A DNA stretch of 64,000 bases from the NCBI RefSeq assembly GCF_900110435.1, contig NZ_FODT01000001.1, positions 620,001 through 684,000 on the forward strand. Direction: 5' to 3'. The position numbers and the translations under genes were made by a program. The DNA is from Rhodopseudomonas pseudopalustris (GTDB lineage: Bacteria > Pseudomonadota > Alphaproteobacteria > Rhizobiales > Xanthobacteraceae). Below the pieces are notes generated by a model. The model searched no databases. It worked only from the letters and a program-made list of their open reading frames with translations, and was not told the DNA's origin. This document shows, piece by piece, positions 19,243 through 29,112 of this stretch; position 1 is the first letter of the stretch; the number at the start of each line of letters is the position of its first letter.

Positions 19243-20868
19243 TCACCGGGGTGGTGCTCGTCTTCGTAATAGTACAAGCGTCATGGAAAGCGCAACAAGA
19301 ACAGCAGCAGGAACATCGCCCACGCGCGCGTAAACGGTCGGCGCGATTTGTGACGGCAGACTCGCGTCGAGCACGCCTTCGACGCCGAGATCGAGCCGTC
19401 CGACGATCCGTCCCACCGGATCGATCACCGCAGATATCCCGGTATTCGCGGCCCTCACCAGCGGCAGCCCCTGTTCGACAGCGCGCATTCGCGCCTGCTG
19501 CAGATGCTGATAGGGACCGGTGGAGACGCCGAACCAGCCGTCATTGGTGAGATTTAGAATCCACCCGGGACGCGAGCCGCGAATCTCGATCTCATCGGGG
19601 AAGATCGCTTCGTAACAAATCAGCGGCAACAGCGGCGGCGCCTTCGGTAGGTCGATATTCTGCCGCTTCACGCCGGGGAGAAATCCGCCCTGCACCTTGG
19701 TGAGTTGCACGAAGCCGATCTTCTCCATGAGATTCTGAAACGGCAGAAACTCGCCGAACGGCACCAGATGAAGCTTGTCGTAGACGGCGAGAATCGAACC
19801 GTCGTGATCGATCGCATAGATCGAGTTGTAGGCGCGGGTGATGCGGCGGCCCGGCGGCATCTCCGGGGGCCTCACCGCGCCGGTCAGCAGAATGGTGCCT
19901 TTCGGCAACAGTTCGGCGATTTGCGCCATCGCATCGGCTTCGCGCGTGAGGAAAAACGGAAAAGCTGATTCCGGCCAGATCAACAGCGTGGCATCGCGCA
20001 CGCCGGTGGAACCGGGCCCGGTGGAGCGATCCGACAACGTGAGGTATTTCTGCATCACTTCAGCCTTAGCGGCGTAGTTGAAGCGCCGATCCTGTTGCAC
20101 ATCGGGCTGCATGATCCGCAACCGCACCCCTTCGACCAGCCGCGTCGGCGTGATCTGCAACCGGACGCTACCGTACACCGCCATCGCGATCAGCAGGCCG
20201 AGCGCGGCGGTGGGCGCGAGCCAGCGGCGGCGAGTATCGGCGCCGTCGTCGAACAGCGTCGCGGGGCTGGCGAAGATCGCCACCGCCAGCAGGGTCAGGC
20301 CCCAGATTCCGATCAGCGAGACGCTCTGCGCCAGCGCCAGCGGTTCGGTGAGCGCATAGCCGAACGCATTCCACGGAAAGCCGGTCAGCAGGTGTCCGCG
20401 CAGCCATTCGCCGATCGTCAGACTGACCGCGAGCGCGAGCACACGGACCGCGCCCCGCCCCCATAACAGCCGCGCCAGCGCGAAGCCGAGCGCGGTGAAC
20501 AGCGCCAGATAGGCCGGTAGTCCGCAGATCGCGACCGGCAGCAGCCACGCGAAGGTCTGGGCGTCGACCAGGAAGGCGTAGCCGATCCAGTACAGTCCCG
20601 GGACGAAGTAACCGAAACCGAACCACCAGCCGCTCAGCGCCGCGGCGGGCACACCGCGCCATCTGCCGGCGCCGGCGCCGTCGATCAGCCACACCGCCAC
20701 CGGGAAAGTGACGAACAGGATCGGCCAGGCGTTGAACGGCGCCATCGCCAGCGACGACAGCGCACCGGCGACGAAGGCGATGGCTGCACGCTTCCAGCCC
20801 CATGCGAGGATGATGCTCGACGCGACCAGGCTCGGCAGATTCGGCAATTTCACGTCGTGCTCGCTCAC
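19243..20868 (-). CDS. lnt: Apolipoprotein N-acyltransferase
   Basis: This inner-membrane enzyme transfers the third acyl chain to lipoproteins. The N-terminal half (1-220) is hydrophobic with several transmembrane helices. The C-terminal half is a periplasmic nitrilase-fold domain with the catalytic Glu in WPESAFPFF, the Lys in YDKLHLVPFGEF and the Cys in LICYEAIFP. At 541 residues the length is normal. It starts with GTG, overlapping the corC stop codon (GTGA), so translation is coupled. Confidence 0.96.
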   Translation of the reverse strand: MSEHDVKLPNLPSLVASSIILAWGWKRAAIAFVAGALSSLAMAPFNAWPILFVTFPVAVWLIDGAGAGRWRGVPAAALSGWWFGFGYFVPGLYWIGYAFLVDAQTFAWLLPVAICGLPAYLALFTALGFALARLLWGRGAVRVLALAVSLTIGEWLRGHLLTGFPWNAFGYALTEPLALAQSVSLIGIWGLTLLAVAIFASPATLFDDGADTRRRWLAPTAALGLLIAMAVYGSVRLQITPTRLVEGVRLRIMQPDVQQDRRFNYAAKAEVMQKYLTLSDRSTGPGSTGVRDATLLIWPESAFPFFLTREADAMAQIAELLPKGTILLTGAVRPPEMPPGRRITRAYNSIYAIDHDGSILAVYDKLHLVPFGEFLPFQNLMEKIGFVQLTKVQGGFLPGVKRQNIDLPKAPPLLPLICYEAIFPDEIEIRGSRPGWILNLTNDGWFGVSTGPYQHLQQARMRAVEQGLPLVRAANTGISAVIDPVGRIVGRLDLGVEGVLDASLPSQIAPTVYARVGDVPAAVLVALSMTLVLLRRRAPPR

Positions 20869-21992
20869 TCGCCGGGCGGCGAAGGATTCGGATTGGTCGT
20901 ATCGGTGGGCGCAGTTGCAGGCTGATCGGACGCCGGTTCGCGCCGGCGCGTCTCACGCGGCCGCGCGACGGCGCGTTCCTTGCGGATGCCGATGCGCAGC
21001 CGCTTGACGCGGCGCGGGTCGGCGTCCAGCACCTCGATCTCGAAATTACCGGGGCCGGAAATCACTTCGCCGCGCACCGGCAGGCGGCCGACGTGATTGA
21101 CCAGATAGCCGCCGAGCGTCTCGACGTCCTCGCCGGCCTCGCCGGTCACAAAGTCGTCACCGATCATCACGCTCGCATCCTCGAGGCTGGTGCGCGCATC
21201 GGCGATGAACGAGCCGTCGGGCTGCCGCACGATCGAGGGTGGCTCGGCGCTGTCGTGCTCATCATCGATCTCGCCGACGATCTGTTCGACGATGTCCTCG
21301 ATCGACACCAGGCCGTCGGTGCCGCCATATTCGTCGACCACCAGCGCGAGATGGATCCGCGCCGCCTGCATCTGCGCGAGCAGATCGATCGCCCGCATCG
21401 ACGGCGGCACGTACAACAATTTGCGGATGATGCCGGTCTCGGTGAGCGGCATCTTCAGATCGATCGCGCGCAGATCGAGCCCGGCCGGCAGCGTCTTCTT
21501 ACGCTTGGCCACGGTCTGCGGCGCGACCTTGGCCTTCGCGGTCATGAACGCGACGAGATCGCGGATGTGGACCAGGCCGACCGGATCGTCGAGCGTCTCG
21601 TTGTAGACCACGAGGCGGGAATGCGCCGCGCCCTCGAACAGACTCATTAGTTCGCCGAGCGGAATCTCCTGCTTGATCGCGACGATGTCGGCGCGATGCA
21701 CCATCACGTCGGCGATCCGGCGCTCGTGCAGCCCGAGGATGTTGCGCAGCATGGTGCGCTCGAGCGCGGTGAAGCCGGTGTCGTCGGGCGGGCTGGTATC
21801 GAGCACGACCTGCAGATCGTCGCGCACCGAGCCGGGCTTCCACCCGAACAGCGAGCGGATCGCGCGGATCAGCCAGGCGCCGGCCACCGGCCGGAGTACC
21901 TCGCCCTGATGCACCACCGCCGGCAATTGCTGCCGGCTTAAGTCCTGCTCCGCTGGTTGCGCTGCGTTCTGCGTACTGTCGCCGTCCGGCAT
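20865..21992 (-). CDS. CorC/TlyC-type CBS-domain protein (HlyC/CorC family)
   Basis: This 375-residue protein has two CBS domains (about 90-215, with RRIADVMVHRADIVAI and YGGTDGLVSIEDIVEQI) and a C-terminal CorC/HlyC FAD-like domain (about 235-320, with DARTSLEDASVMIG and TLGGYLVNHVGRLP). The N-terminal DUF21 membrane part found in longer relatives is absent, as in E. coli CorC. A role in Mg/Co efflux or ribosome-linked metal homeostasis is the family inference. It lies between ybeY and lnt, as is common. Confidence 0.9.
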   Translation of the reverse strand: MPDGDSTQNAAQPAEQDLSRQQLPAVVHQGEVLRPVAGAWLIRAIRSLFGWKPGSVRDDLQVVLDTSPPDDTGFTALERTMLRNILGLHERRIADVMVHRADIVAIKQEIPLGELMSLFEGAAHSRLVVYNETLDDPVGLVHIRDLVAFMTAKAKVAPQTVAKRKKTLPAGLDLRAIDLKMPLTETGIIRKLLYVPPSMRAIDLLAQMQAARIHLALVVDEYGGTDGLVSIEDIVEQIVGEIDDEHDSAEPPSIVRQPDGSFIADARTSLEDASVMIGDDFVTGEAGEDVETLGGYLVNHVGRLPVRGEVISGPGNFEIEVLDADPRRVKRLRIGIRKERAVARPRETRRREPASDQPATAPTDTTNPNPSPPGE

Positions 21993-21993
21993 G

Positions 21994-22581
21994 TCAGCTC
22001 ACCCGATCCTGATCAGCATAGGGATCCGGAATACCCAGACCCGCGAGAATGCTGCGCTCGGTGGATTCCATCGTTTCGGCCTCGGCGTCGGTCTCGTGAT
22101 CGTAGCCGACCAGATGCAGAAAGCCATGGACCGCGAGATGGCTGAGATGATCAGCGAACGGCTTGCCCTCGTCGTCGGCTTCGCGGCGCACCGTCTGATA
22201 CGCGATCGCGATGTCGCCGAGCATCTGCGGCGCACCGCCGGAGTCCTGACAGGCATCCTGATAGTCGGGCTGCGGCGCCGGAAACGACAAGACGTTGGTC
22301 GGCTTGTCGATGCCGCGATAGGACGCGTTGAGCGCGCGGACGCCGTCGTCGTCGGTGAGCATGACCGCAAGCTCGGCGTCGCCGGTGTCGGCGTCGATCA
22401 TCGTCGCCGCGGCTTCGATCGCGCGCAGCACGACGGATTCGGCGGAGGCCTCGGCTTGCCAGCAATCGGCGGCAATCACGACCTCGGTGGCGGGAATGGC
22501 TGAACTACTCATCGGCTCGAAACTACTGTCCCGAGCCGCCCCGATGCAATCGGAACGGCCCCCGGCGTTGGATTGTGGCAT
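21994..22581 (-). CDS. ybeY: Endoribonuclease YbeY
   Basis: This zinc-dependent endonuclease acts in 16S rRNA 3'-end maturation and ribosome quality control. The metal-binding motif HLAVHGFLHLVGYDH shows the three conserved histidines. The ATG at 22581 overlaps the phoH stop codon (TGATG), and I chose it for that coupling. A second ATG at 22512 (MSSSAIPATEV) is equally compatible with family length. It stops one base before the corC ATG. Confidence 0.95.
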   Translation of the reverse strand: MPQSNAGGRSDCIGAARDSSFEPMSSSAIPATEVVIAADCWQAEASAESVVLRAIEAAATMIDADTGDAELAVMLTDDDGVRALNASYRGIDKPTNVLSFPAPQPDYQDACQDSGGAPQMLGDIAIAYQTVRREADDEGKPFADHLSHLAVHGFLHLVGYDHETDAEAETMESTERSILAGLGIPDPYADQDRVS

Positions 22582-23636
22582 CAGGCTGCGCCGCCCGCCG
22601 GCTTCGGCGGGGCCCCCTCATAGGCGGCGACGATCCGCGCCACCAATTCGTGGCGAATGACGTCCTCCGCGGTGAACTTCACCTGGGCGATGCCCTCGAC
22701 GCCCGACAACAGCCGCACCGCCTCGGACAAACCCGAGGTCTGGCCGTTCGGCAGATCGACCTGGCTCGGATCGCCGGTGACGATCATACGACTGTTCTCG
22801 CCGAGCCGGGTGAGAAACATCTTCATCTGCATCGAGGTGGTATTCTGAGCCTCGTCGAGGATGATCGCGGCGTTGGTCAGGGTGCGGCCGCGCATGAAAG
22901 CCAGCGGCGCGATCTCGATCTCGTTGGTCTGCAGCGCGCGCTCGACGATGCGCGAATCCATCAGATCGTACAGCGCGTCGTAGATCGGGCGTAAGTAAGG
23001 ATCGACCTTCTCGCGCAGATCGCCCGGCAGAAAGCCGAGCCGCTCGCCGGCCTCGACCGCCGGGCGGGTCAGGATGATCTTGTCGACCTCCTTGCGCTCG
23101 AACAATTGCGCGGCATGGGCGACCGCCAGCCAGGTCTTGCCGGTGCCGGCTGGCCCGACGCCGAACACCAGCTCGTGGCGCTTCAGCGCGCGGATGTAGG
23201 AATCCTGCGCCGCGGTGCGCGCCCGAACCGGGCGCTTGCGCAGGTTGATCGCCTCGAACGCGCCCGCCGCCGGCTTGCTGTCGAACTCGAACAGCGAGCC
23301 CTGCGCGATCACCGCGCGGATCGCGCCGTCGACATCGCCCTGGCTGAGATCACTGCCCGACACCGCCTGGGCGTACAGCGTCTCCAGCACCCGTCGCGCG
23401 GCGTCGCAGCTCTCGCGCGCGCCCGCGATGGTGATGTGGTTGCCACGCGAATCCACCACCACGGCGAGCCTGCGCTCGATCTGGGCGAGGTTCTGGCCAT
23501 ACGGCCCGACCAGCGCCGAGGCGGCGCGGTTGTCGTCGAAGGCGACGACCACTTGGGTCTCGGGCGGGGTCTGGCTGTCGCGTTCGAGCTTGCGGCGGGA
23601 AATCAGCGAGGACGAATCCGATGCGCTTTTTGCCAA
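22581..23636 (-). CDS. phoH: PhoH-like ATPase (PhoH/YbeZ)
   Basis: This 351-residue protein has an N-terminal KH-like region (about 25-95, VGPYGQNLAQIERRLAVVV) and a P-loop domain with Walker A GPAGTGKTWLAV and Walker B AAIILDEAQNT. PhoH/YbeZ proteins work with YbeY on RNA, and the two genes overlap here. The frame begins at a TTG codon (TTG GCA AAA) five bases after the miaB stop. No ATG is available upstream, so an unusual TTG start is the best reading. Confidence 0.94.
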   Translation of the reverse strand: MAKSASDSSSLISRRKLERDSQTPPETQVVVAFDDNRAASALVGPYGQNLAQIERRLAVVVDSRGNHITIAGARESCDAARRVLETLYAQAVSGSDLSQGDVDGAIRAVIAQGSLFEFDSKPAAGAFEAINLRKRPVRARTAAQDSYIRALKRHELVFGVGPAGTGKTWLAVAHAAQLFERKEVDKIILTRPAVEAGERLGFLPGDLREKVDPYLRPIYDALYDLMDSRIVERALQTNEIEIAPLAFMRGRTLTNAAIILDEAQNTTSMQMKMFLTRLGENSRMIVTGDPSQVDLPNGQTSGLSEAVRLLSGVEGIAQVKFTAEDVIRHELVARIVAAYEGAPPKPAGGAA

Positions 23637-23641
23637 GGGGC

Positions 23642-25063
23642 TCAGGCTCCAGTGGCGGCCAAAGGACGAGCATGCTGCGGCGGCTTGGCCGCCAGTTCGC
23701 CGAGCAGGCTGTAACGCTCGAGGCTATCGACCCGGACCGGAAGGATCTGCCCGACGAGGCTGTCGGGCGCCATCCCGGGACCTAGAAACATCGGGCCTGG
23801 AAACACATGGGCGGGCTGCAGATAGGCGGTGCGGCCGACGATCTGGCCCGGCTTGCGGCCGGCGCGCTCGAACAGCACATCCACGGTCTGGCCGATCGCC
23901 GCCTTGTTGAAGGCCGATTGCTGACTGTCGATCAATTGCTGGAGCCGCTCCAAACGCTCATCCATCACCGCTGCGGGCACCATCTCCTGCATGTCCGCCG
24001 CGGGCGTGCCGGGCCGCGGCGAATATTTGAACGAATATGCGCCAGCGTAACCGATTTGTGTGACCAGTGCGAGGGTGGCGACGAAATCCGCCTCGGTCTC
24101 GCCCGGGAACCCAACGATAAAATCCGATGAGAAGGCGATCTGCGGCCGCGCCGCACGGAACCGGTCGATCACCCGGCGATAATCGGCGGCGGTGTGCTTG
24201 CGGTTCATGGCGGCCAGAATCGGGTCCGATCCGGACTGCACCGGCAGATGCACGAACGGCATCAGCGCGTCGAGGTCGCGATGCGCTTCGATCAGCTCGT
24301 CATCGACGTCGTTGGGATGGCTGGTGGAATAACGCAGCCGGACGATGCCCGGCACGGCGGCGAGCCGGCTCAGCAGGCGGCCGAGCGTCCAGGCGCGGCC
24401 GTCCGGCCCCTCGCCATGATAGGCGTTGACGTTCTGGCCGATCAGCGTGATCTCGCGGACGCCGTTGTCGGCGAGGCGCTTGACGTCGTCGATGATCGCC
24501 GACACCGGGCGCGAGACTTCGGCGCCGCGGGTGTAGGGCACCACGCAGAAGGTGCAAAACTTGTCGCAGCCCTCCTGCACGGTGACGAAAGCCGAAATGC
24601 CGCGGGCACGGATGGTTTCCGGCCGCGGCTGCGGCAGGAAACCGAATTTGTCCTCGACCGGAAATTCGGTTTCGAGCGCGCGGCCGGTCTCTTCGGCGCG
24701 CGCCAGAAGCTGCGGCAGATGGTGATAGCTCTGCGGCCCGACCACGACGTCGACCACGGGGGCGCGGCGGACGATCTCCTCGCCCTCCGCCTGCGCAACG
24801 CAGCCGGCGACCGCGATCTGCATCCGGCGGCCGGAACTTGCCGCCTCGTCGCGCGCCAGACGCAGCCGGCCGAGCTCCGAATACACCTTCTCGGAGGCCT
24901 TCTCGCGAATGTGGCAGGTGTTGAGGATCACCAGATCGGCGTCGTCCACCGTCGCGGTCTCGACAAAGCCCTCGGGCGCCAGCACGTCCACCATGCGCTG
25001 GGCATCGTAGACATTCATCTGACAACCATAGGACTTGATGTGCAGCTTGCGCGGCGGGGCCAT
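23642..25063 (-). CDS. miaB: tRNA-2-methylthio-N6-dimethylallyladenosine synthase MiaB
   Basis: This radical-SAM methylthiotransferase acts on i6A37 of tRNAs reading UNN codons. The N-terminal UPF0004 domain has the cluster cysteines (SYGCQMN, NTCHIRE, AGCVAQ). The radical-SAM motif [16 protein letters not shown] is intact, and a TRAM domain closes the protein. From the ATG at 25063 it has 473 residues. The open frame continues upstream across the end of the HAD gene but without family sequence. Confidence 0.97.
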   Translation of the reverse strand: MAPPRKLHIKSYGCQMNVYDAQRMVDVLAPEGFVETATVDDADLVILNTCHIREKASEKVYSELGRLRLARDEAASSGRRMQIAVAGCVAQAEGEEIVRRAPVVDVVVGPQSYHHLPQLLARAEETGRALETEFPVEDKFGFLPQPRPETIRARGISAFVTVQEGCDKFCTFCVVPYTRGAEVSRPVSAIIDDVKRLADNGVREITLIGQNVNAYHGEGPDGRAWTLGRLLSRLAAVPGIVRLRYSTSHPNDVDDELIEAHRDLDALMPFVHLPVQSGSDPILAAMNRKHTAADYRRVIDRFRAARPQIAFSSDFIVGFPGETEADFVATLALVTQIGYAGAYSFKYSPRPGTPAADMQEMVPAAVMDERLERLQQLIDSQQSAFNKAAIGQTVDVLFERAGRKPGQIVGRTAYLQPAHVFPGPMFLGPGMAPDSLVGQILPVRVDSLERYSLLGELAAKPPQHARPLAATGA

Positions 25064-25160
25064 GACAACCGTGGTTTGAGGATGAGGATCGCCCTGCCTT
25101 ACAGGCGAAAGCCGGCGAAATCCAGCCGGCGGCGCCGACGCGACCAACAAATGAGTAATT

Positions 25161-25814
25161 TTATATAATAAAATCAGATAATTGCCGCATATCATCAAAG
25201 ATCACGGAAGCCCCCGCCGCGCGCAGGCGGGCGTCCATCCCCGGCAGGCAATGGCTGCCGCCGACGAAGCCCAGCGCCGTCATCCCGGCCGCCCTGGCGC
25301 CGAGGATGCCCGGGACGCTGTCCTCGATCACCACGCAGCGCGACGGCGGCACGCCCATCTGCCGCGCCGCATGAAGAAACAGATCCGGCGCCGGCTTGCC
25401 GTGGGCGACCTGCTCGGCAGAAAACAAGTTCGGCGCAAAGCGCCGATACAGGCCGGTGCGGTTCAGTGCGAAAGCGATGCGCTCCAGCGTGCCGCTGGAG
25501 GCGACGCAGACCGGCTGCGTGAGCGCGTCGAGCGCGGCGGTGATATGCGGAATCGGTTCAAGGCTCTCGGCGAAGCTGCGCAGGACGTCGGCGACTAACT
25601 GGGCTTCGAGGTCGTCGCTGAAGACGCGGCCGAGTTCGGCCTCGATCTCGCGCCGGGCCTCACGGCTGGACCGGCCGAGAAAGCGTTCGGCGACCTGTTC
25701 GGTGGTGATCGGATAGCCGTGGCGGGTCAGCGTCTCGGCGTGAACGCGGCAGGAAATCACTTCGCTATCGACCAGGACGCCGTCGCAATCGAAGATAACG
25801 AGGTCGGGCCTCAT
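25161..25814 (-). CDS. HAD-superfamily phosphatase (phosphoglycolate/beta-phosphoglucomutase-like)
   Basis: This 217-residue cytoplasmic hydrolase has motif [16 protein letters not shown], motif II Ser in VASSGT, motif III Lys in HGKPAPDLF and motif IV EDSVPGI. The alpha-helical cap lies between motifs I and II. The substrate is probably a small sugar phosphate. I took the ATG at 25814 over an in-frame TTG at 25826. It lies between the Fur gene and miaB. Confidence 0.9.
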   Translation of the reverse strand: MRPDLVIFDCDGVLVDSEVISCRVHAETLTRHGYPITTEQVAERFLGRSSREARREIEAELGRVFSDDLEAQLVADVLRSFAESLEPIPHITAALDALTQPVCVASSGTLERIAFALNRTGLYRRFAPNLFSAEQVAHGKPAPDLFLHAARQMGVPPSRCVVIEDSVPGILGARAAGMTALGFVGGSHCLPGMDARLRAAGASVIFDDMRQLSDFII

Positions 25815-25908
25815 GCGGGTCCGCAAAATATCAGCGCGCGACGCGACAAGGCTGCGCGGCGATGACGCCCCGCAGCCGATCGTTTCGAGATGAAGGGATG
25901 GGACCGGC

Positions 25909-26340
25909 TCAGGTCTTGTCGTCGTCGAGCGGGACGCAATACAGTTCGAGCCGATGGTCGACCAGCCTGTAGCCGAGCTTGCGGGCGATCTCGGCCTGCA
26001 GCTTCTCGATCTCTTCGTTGGTGAACTCGATCACTTTGCCGTCGCGCAGATTGATCAGATGATCATGATGGCTGTCGCGCATCTGCTCGTAGCGGGCACG
26101 GCCTTCGCGGAAATCGTGCCGCTCGATGATGCCGGCGTCCTCGAACAGCTTGACGGTGCGGTACACGGTCGAGATCGAGATCTTGTCGTCGACGGCGACG
26201 CAGCGGGTGTAGAGTTCCTCCACGTCCGGATGATCGACCGCCTCTGCGAGGACCCGTGCAATCACGCGACGCTGTTCCGTCATGCGCATACCGGTGGCGG
26301 CGCAGCGGGCTTCGATTTCAGTAGCCTTCAATTCGGACAT
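25909..26340 (-). CDS. fur: Fur-family metalloregulator (Fur/Mur)
   Basis: This 143-residue dimeric repressor has a winged-helix N-terminal domain (CAATGMRMTEQRRVIARVL, STVYRTVKLFEDAGI) and a C-terminal metal-binding dimer domain with the histidine motif HHDHLINLRDGKVIEF. In rhizobia the homologue in this gene context acts as Mur (manganese-sensing) or as Fur. The sequence alone does not settle which metal it uses. The C-x2-C zinc pair of E. coli Fur is not present after HHDHLI. It lies next to rimI and upstream of miaB. Confidence 0.92.
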   Translation of the reverse strand: MSELKATEIEARCAATGMRMTEQRRVIARVLAEAVDHPDVEELYTRCVAVDDKISISTVYRTVKLFEDAGIIERHDFREGRARYEQMRDSHHDHLINLRDGKVIEFTNEEIEKLQAEIARKLGYRLVDHRLELYCVPLDDDKT

Positions 26341-26401
26341 CGGGCGTCAACGCTTGTTGGAATTGGACGGAGCGACGAGCACTTGTGCCATCGCGCGGAA
26401 A

Positions 26402-26887
26402 CTAGGACAAGTCGCGACGCATTATCAATGCGTTCAATTGCTCGCCGTCGGGCTGCCGGTAGTAGCGCTCGCGGCGCCCGACAATTTCGAAACCGGAGCG
26501 CTGATAGAGACGCCGCGCCGGCTGGTTGTTTTCCTCGACCTCGAGAAACACTTTGGCGACACCGCGGCCGGCGAGATGACCGAGATGCGTCAGTAACAGC
26601 TCTCGCGACAAACCCCGACCCCGGTAACCGGAGGCCACCGCGACGGAGAGTATCTCGGCTTCATCCGCCCCGAATCGGGAGGCGATGAAACCGATGATCC
26701 TACGTCCCATACGCAATCGGTGCACCAGCGTGTTGCGCTGGCTCAAAAGGTCGGCGAACTCCTCTTCGCTCCAGCCGCTGTGGAACGACGCGGCGTGGAG
26801 CTGCGCCAGCTTCGGGCTGTCGCTCAGCGTCGCGGGTTCGACCAGGGCGTCGGCGTAACCCCAGAATTCGGCCAACCATGTCATCAT
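26402..26887 (-). CDS. rimI: Ribosomal-protein-alanine N-acetyltransferase (RimI-type GNAT)
   Basis: This GNAT acetyltransferase should acetylate the N-terminus of ribosomal protein S18. The acetyl-CoA-binding motif ASGYRGRGLSRELL and the C-terminal VEENNQPARRLYQRSGFEIVG, quoted here as VEENNQPARRLY and QRSGFEIVG, are characteristic. From the ATG at 26887 it has 161 residues. Upstream in-frame residues overlap tsaB and look unconserved. tsaB lies ten bases upstream, a common tsaB-rimI pair. Confidence 0.92.
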   Translation of the reverse strand: MMTWLAEFWGYADALVEPATLSDSPKLAQLHAASFHSGWSEEEFADLLSQRNTLVHRLRMGRRIIGFIASRFGADEAEILSVAVASGYRGRGLSRELLLTHLGHLAGRGVAKVFLEVEENNQPARRLYQRSGFEIVGRRERYYRQPDGEQLNALIMRRDLS

Positions 26888-26897
26888 CGGCTCAGTG

Positions 26898-27593
26898 TCA
26901 TGCGGCGGGCTGTTGCGACCGCGCCAGCGCATCGGCCTGCGGCCTGGCGTCCGGCGCGCGCAGATAGAACGGCCGCGCAGGCGCGGTTTCGGGATTCGCG
27001 GCGGCGCCGAGCCAGGCGACCCACAGGATATCCGGGGCCGGCTGCTGATCGATCAGCGGCGCCGGCGGAGTCAGCGCCGGCCAGCGCGCGGCGAGCAGCC
27101 CCGCCGCATTGCCGACCAGCCGTGGCGCGCCATGGCGGACCGCCTCCAGCGCCTCGGCGATCGGTGCAACGCGCGGCCGCACCAGGCGGGTGCCGTTGCC
27201 GCTGACGAGTTGATAGTAGACCTGATCGTGCCGCGCATCGATCGCCGACAGGATCGGCGTGTCGTCGCGCTCGCTGACCAGCGGCGCCGCAAAAGCCGAC
27301 AAGGTGGTGAGCCCGACCACCGGCTTGCCGGCGGCGAGTGCGATGCCACGCGCCGCTGACAGCCCGACCCGCAGCCCGGTAAAACTACCAGGTCCGGTGG
27401 TAACCGCGATGCGATCGAGATCGGCAAAGCCGATTCCGGAGGACTGCATCACGCGGCCGAGCAAAGGCATCAGCGCCTCGGCATGGCCGCGCTGCATCGG
27501 CTGCGACTCGCGCGCGAGCAGCCGATTGACATCGGTGTCAAGCACCGCTGCGGCGCAGGCGTCGAGCGCAGTATCGATGGCGAGGATCAACAT
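26898..27593 (-). CDS. tsaB: tRNA threonylcarbamoyladenosine biosynthesis protein TsaB
   Basis: TsaB dimerises with TsaD to install t6A37 on ANN-decoding tRNAs. The ASKHA-fold start LILAIDTALDACAAAVL, the GHAEALMPLL helix and the VTTGPGSFTGLRVGLSAA motif are all present. At 231 residues the length is normal. It is followed closely by rimI, and the two are probably co-transcribed. Confidence 0.95.
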   Translation of the reverse strand: MLILAIDTALDACAAAVLDTDVNRLLARESQPMQRGHAEALMPLLGRVMQSSGIGFADLDRIAVTTGPGSFTGLRVGLSAARGIALAAGKPVVGLTTLSAFAAPLVSERDDTPILSAIDARHDQVYYQLVSGNGTRLVRPRVAPIAEALEAVRHGAPRLVGNAAGLLAARWPALTPPAPLIDQQPAPDILWVAWLGAAANPETAPARPFYLRAPDARPQADALARSQQPAA

Positions 27594-27722
27594 TTGCCTA
27601 GTATATCAGCAATGCGACCGGCGCGTCATGGCCTGGCGGACACGATCGACAGAGATTCGCTGGCAACGTCACGCATGGCGCGATGCACCATGCGGTCCGT
27701 CAGGCAGCGCGCGGAGATCAGG

Positions 27723-28289
27723 TCAGACCGGTCGGACTTCGACCACTTCCGGCACGAAGTGCTTCAGCAGGTTCTGGATGCCGTGCTGCAGCGTCGCTGT
27801 CGACGACGGACAGCCCGAACATGCGCCCTTCATGGCCAGATAGACGACGCCGTCCTTGAAGCCGCGGAAGGTGATGTCGCCGCCGTCATTGGCGACCGCG
27901 GGGCGCACCCTTGTTTCGATCAGATCCTTGATGATCTCGACCGTCTCGGCGTCGCGCTCGGCGAAGAATTCGTCCTCATCGGTCTCGTCGCCGTCGACCC
28001 GTCCGTCCGCCATGATCGGCGCGCCGGACATGTAGTGCTCCATGATCGCGCCGAGGATCGCCGGCTTGAGGTGCTGCCAGTCGCCGGCGCCGTCCTTGGT
28101 GACGGTGACGAAATCGCTGCCGTAGAATACCCCGCTGACGCCTTCGACCTCGAACAGCCGTTCGGCCAGAGGCGAGCGCGCCGCCTGCTTGCGGTCGGTG
28201 AATTCCATCGTGCCGCTGTCGAGCACGACGCGGCCGGGAATGAACTTCAGGGTGGCGGGATTCGGCGTGGGTTCGGTCTGGATGAACAT
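27723..28289 (-). CDS. NifU/Nfu-type Fe-S cluster carrier
   Basis: This 188-residue Nfu1-like protein has an N-terminal Nfu_N domain (FIQTEPTPNPATLKFIPGR) and a C-terminal NifU domain (about 105-180) with the cluster-binding C-x2-C of KGACSGCPSS. It delivers [4Fe-4S] clusters to apo-enzymes. The ATG at 28289 is preceded by GGAG, and an upstream in-frame start is weaker. It lies between tsaB and a USP gene. Confidence 0.93.
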   Translation of the reverse strand: MFIQTEPTPNPATLKFIPGRVVLDSGTMEFTDRKQAARSPLAERLFEVEGVSGVFYGSDFVTVTKDGAGDWQHLKPAILGAIMEHYMSGAPIMADGRVDGDETDEDEFFAERDAETVEIIKDLIETRVRPAVANDGGDITFRGFKDGVVYLAMKGACSGCPSSTATLQHGIQNLLKHFVPEVVEVRPV

Positions 28290-28440
28290 GCAAGGTCTCC
28301 GTCGTCGCCGGTTCAAGGCCGGTGCGTGGGTTGTGTGTAGCAGATGGCGTCGCGGAACGCACGATCAAGCCGATGAGCCAAAAGTGGAACAGGCTTTCAG
28401 CCTGAAACAATTCAATTTTTCGAGTTGGCCGGCCGCTCCT

Positions 28441-28935
28441 TCAGCTCAGCGCGTCGATGTCGTCGTCGGTCAGGCCGGACGCCACCATCACCACCGGAAC
28501 CGGGAACGAGCCGAGATGGCGGACCATCGCGGTGACGATCGGGCCCGGGCCTTCCGGGCCGTCGCCGGCCGCGAGCACGAGCGTGGTGATGTCGACGTCG
28601 CTCTCGATCACCTTGCGGACCTGCGCGATGGTGTCGCCCTCGCGGATCACCCGTTCGGGGGTGATCCCGGCGACGCCGTTGGCGCGGCCGGAGGCGCGGT
28701 CGAGCGCCTGCTCGGCGATCTCGATCGCCTCGGCGCGCATCACATCGGCAACCCCGAGCCATTGCTGGTTCTGGTCGAGGATCTCGATCACCCGCAGCAT
28801 CACCACGCCGCCGCCGACCCGCACCGCCCAGCGGCTGGCATAGTACACCGCGCGATCCCATTCGGCGGTGTCGTCGACGATCACCAGACATTTCGGCCGG
28901 TGATCCGGCCGGTAGCTTTGTCGCTGCGTTGACAT
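28441..28935 (-). CDS. Universal stress protein (UspA family)
   Basis: This 164-residue single USP domain has CLVIVDDTAEWDRAVYYAS at the start. The expected G-x2-G-x9-G-S nucleotide loop is replaced by AAGDGPEGPGPIVTAM, so ATP binding is uncertain. A stress-related role is inferred only from the family. It has its own ATG and is separated from nfu by 150 bp. Confidence 0.85.
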   Translation of the reverse strand: MSTQRQSYRPDHRPKCLVIVDDTAEWDRAVYYASRWAVRVGGGVVMLRVIEILDQNQQWLGVADVMRAEAIEIAEQALDRASGRANGVAGITPERVIREGDTIAQVRKVIESDVDITTLVLAAGDGPEGPGPIVTAMVRHLGSFPVPVVMVASGLTDDDIDALS

Positions 28936-29049
28936 GAGCCCCCATGATCAAGCGCGCGCCCGCGCGGCGCGTCCATGCTGCCACGGCGGCGCGGCAATGG
29001 ACAAGCGGCAGCGTCAATGCGCTCAACGACGTACGCCAGCGCACGGCGC

Positions 29050-29090
29050 AGTCATCCCGAGGCGAGCGCAGCGCGCCTCAAGGATGACGC
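29050..29090. repeat. Short palindromic repeat (GTCATCC...GGATGAC family)
   Basis: GTCATCCCGAGG and CCTCAAGGATGAC form an imperfect inverted repeat around GCGAGCGCAGCGCG. A relative with GTCATCCTGAG and CTCGAAGGATG is at 38511-38549. It lies just after the trpS stop codon. Confidence 0.65.
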
Positions 29091-29112
29091 AGCAAGCCCG
29101 GCGAATGCCGCG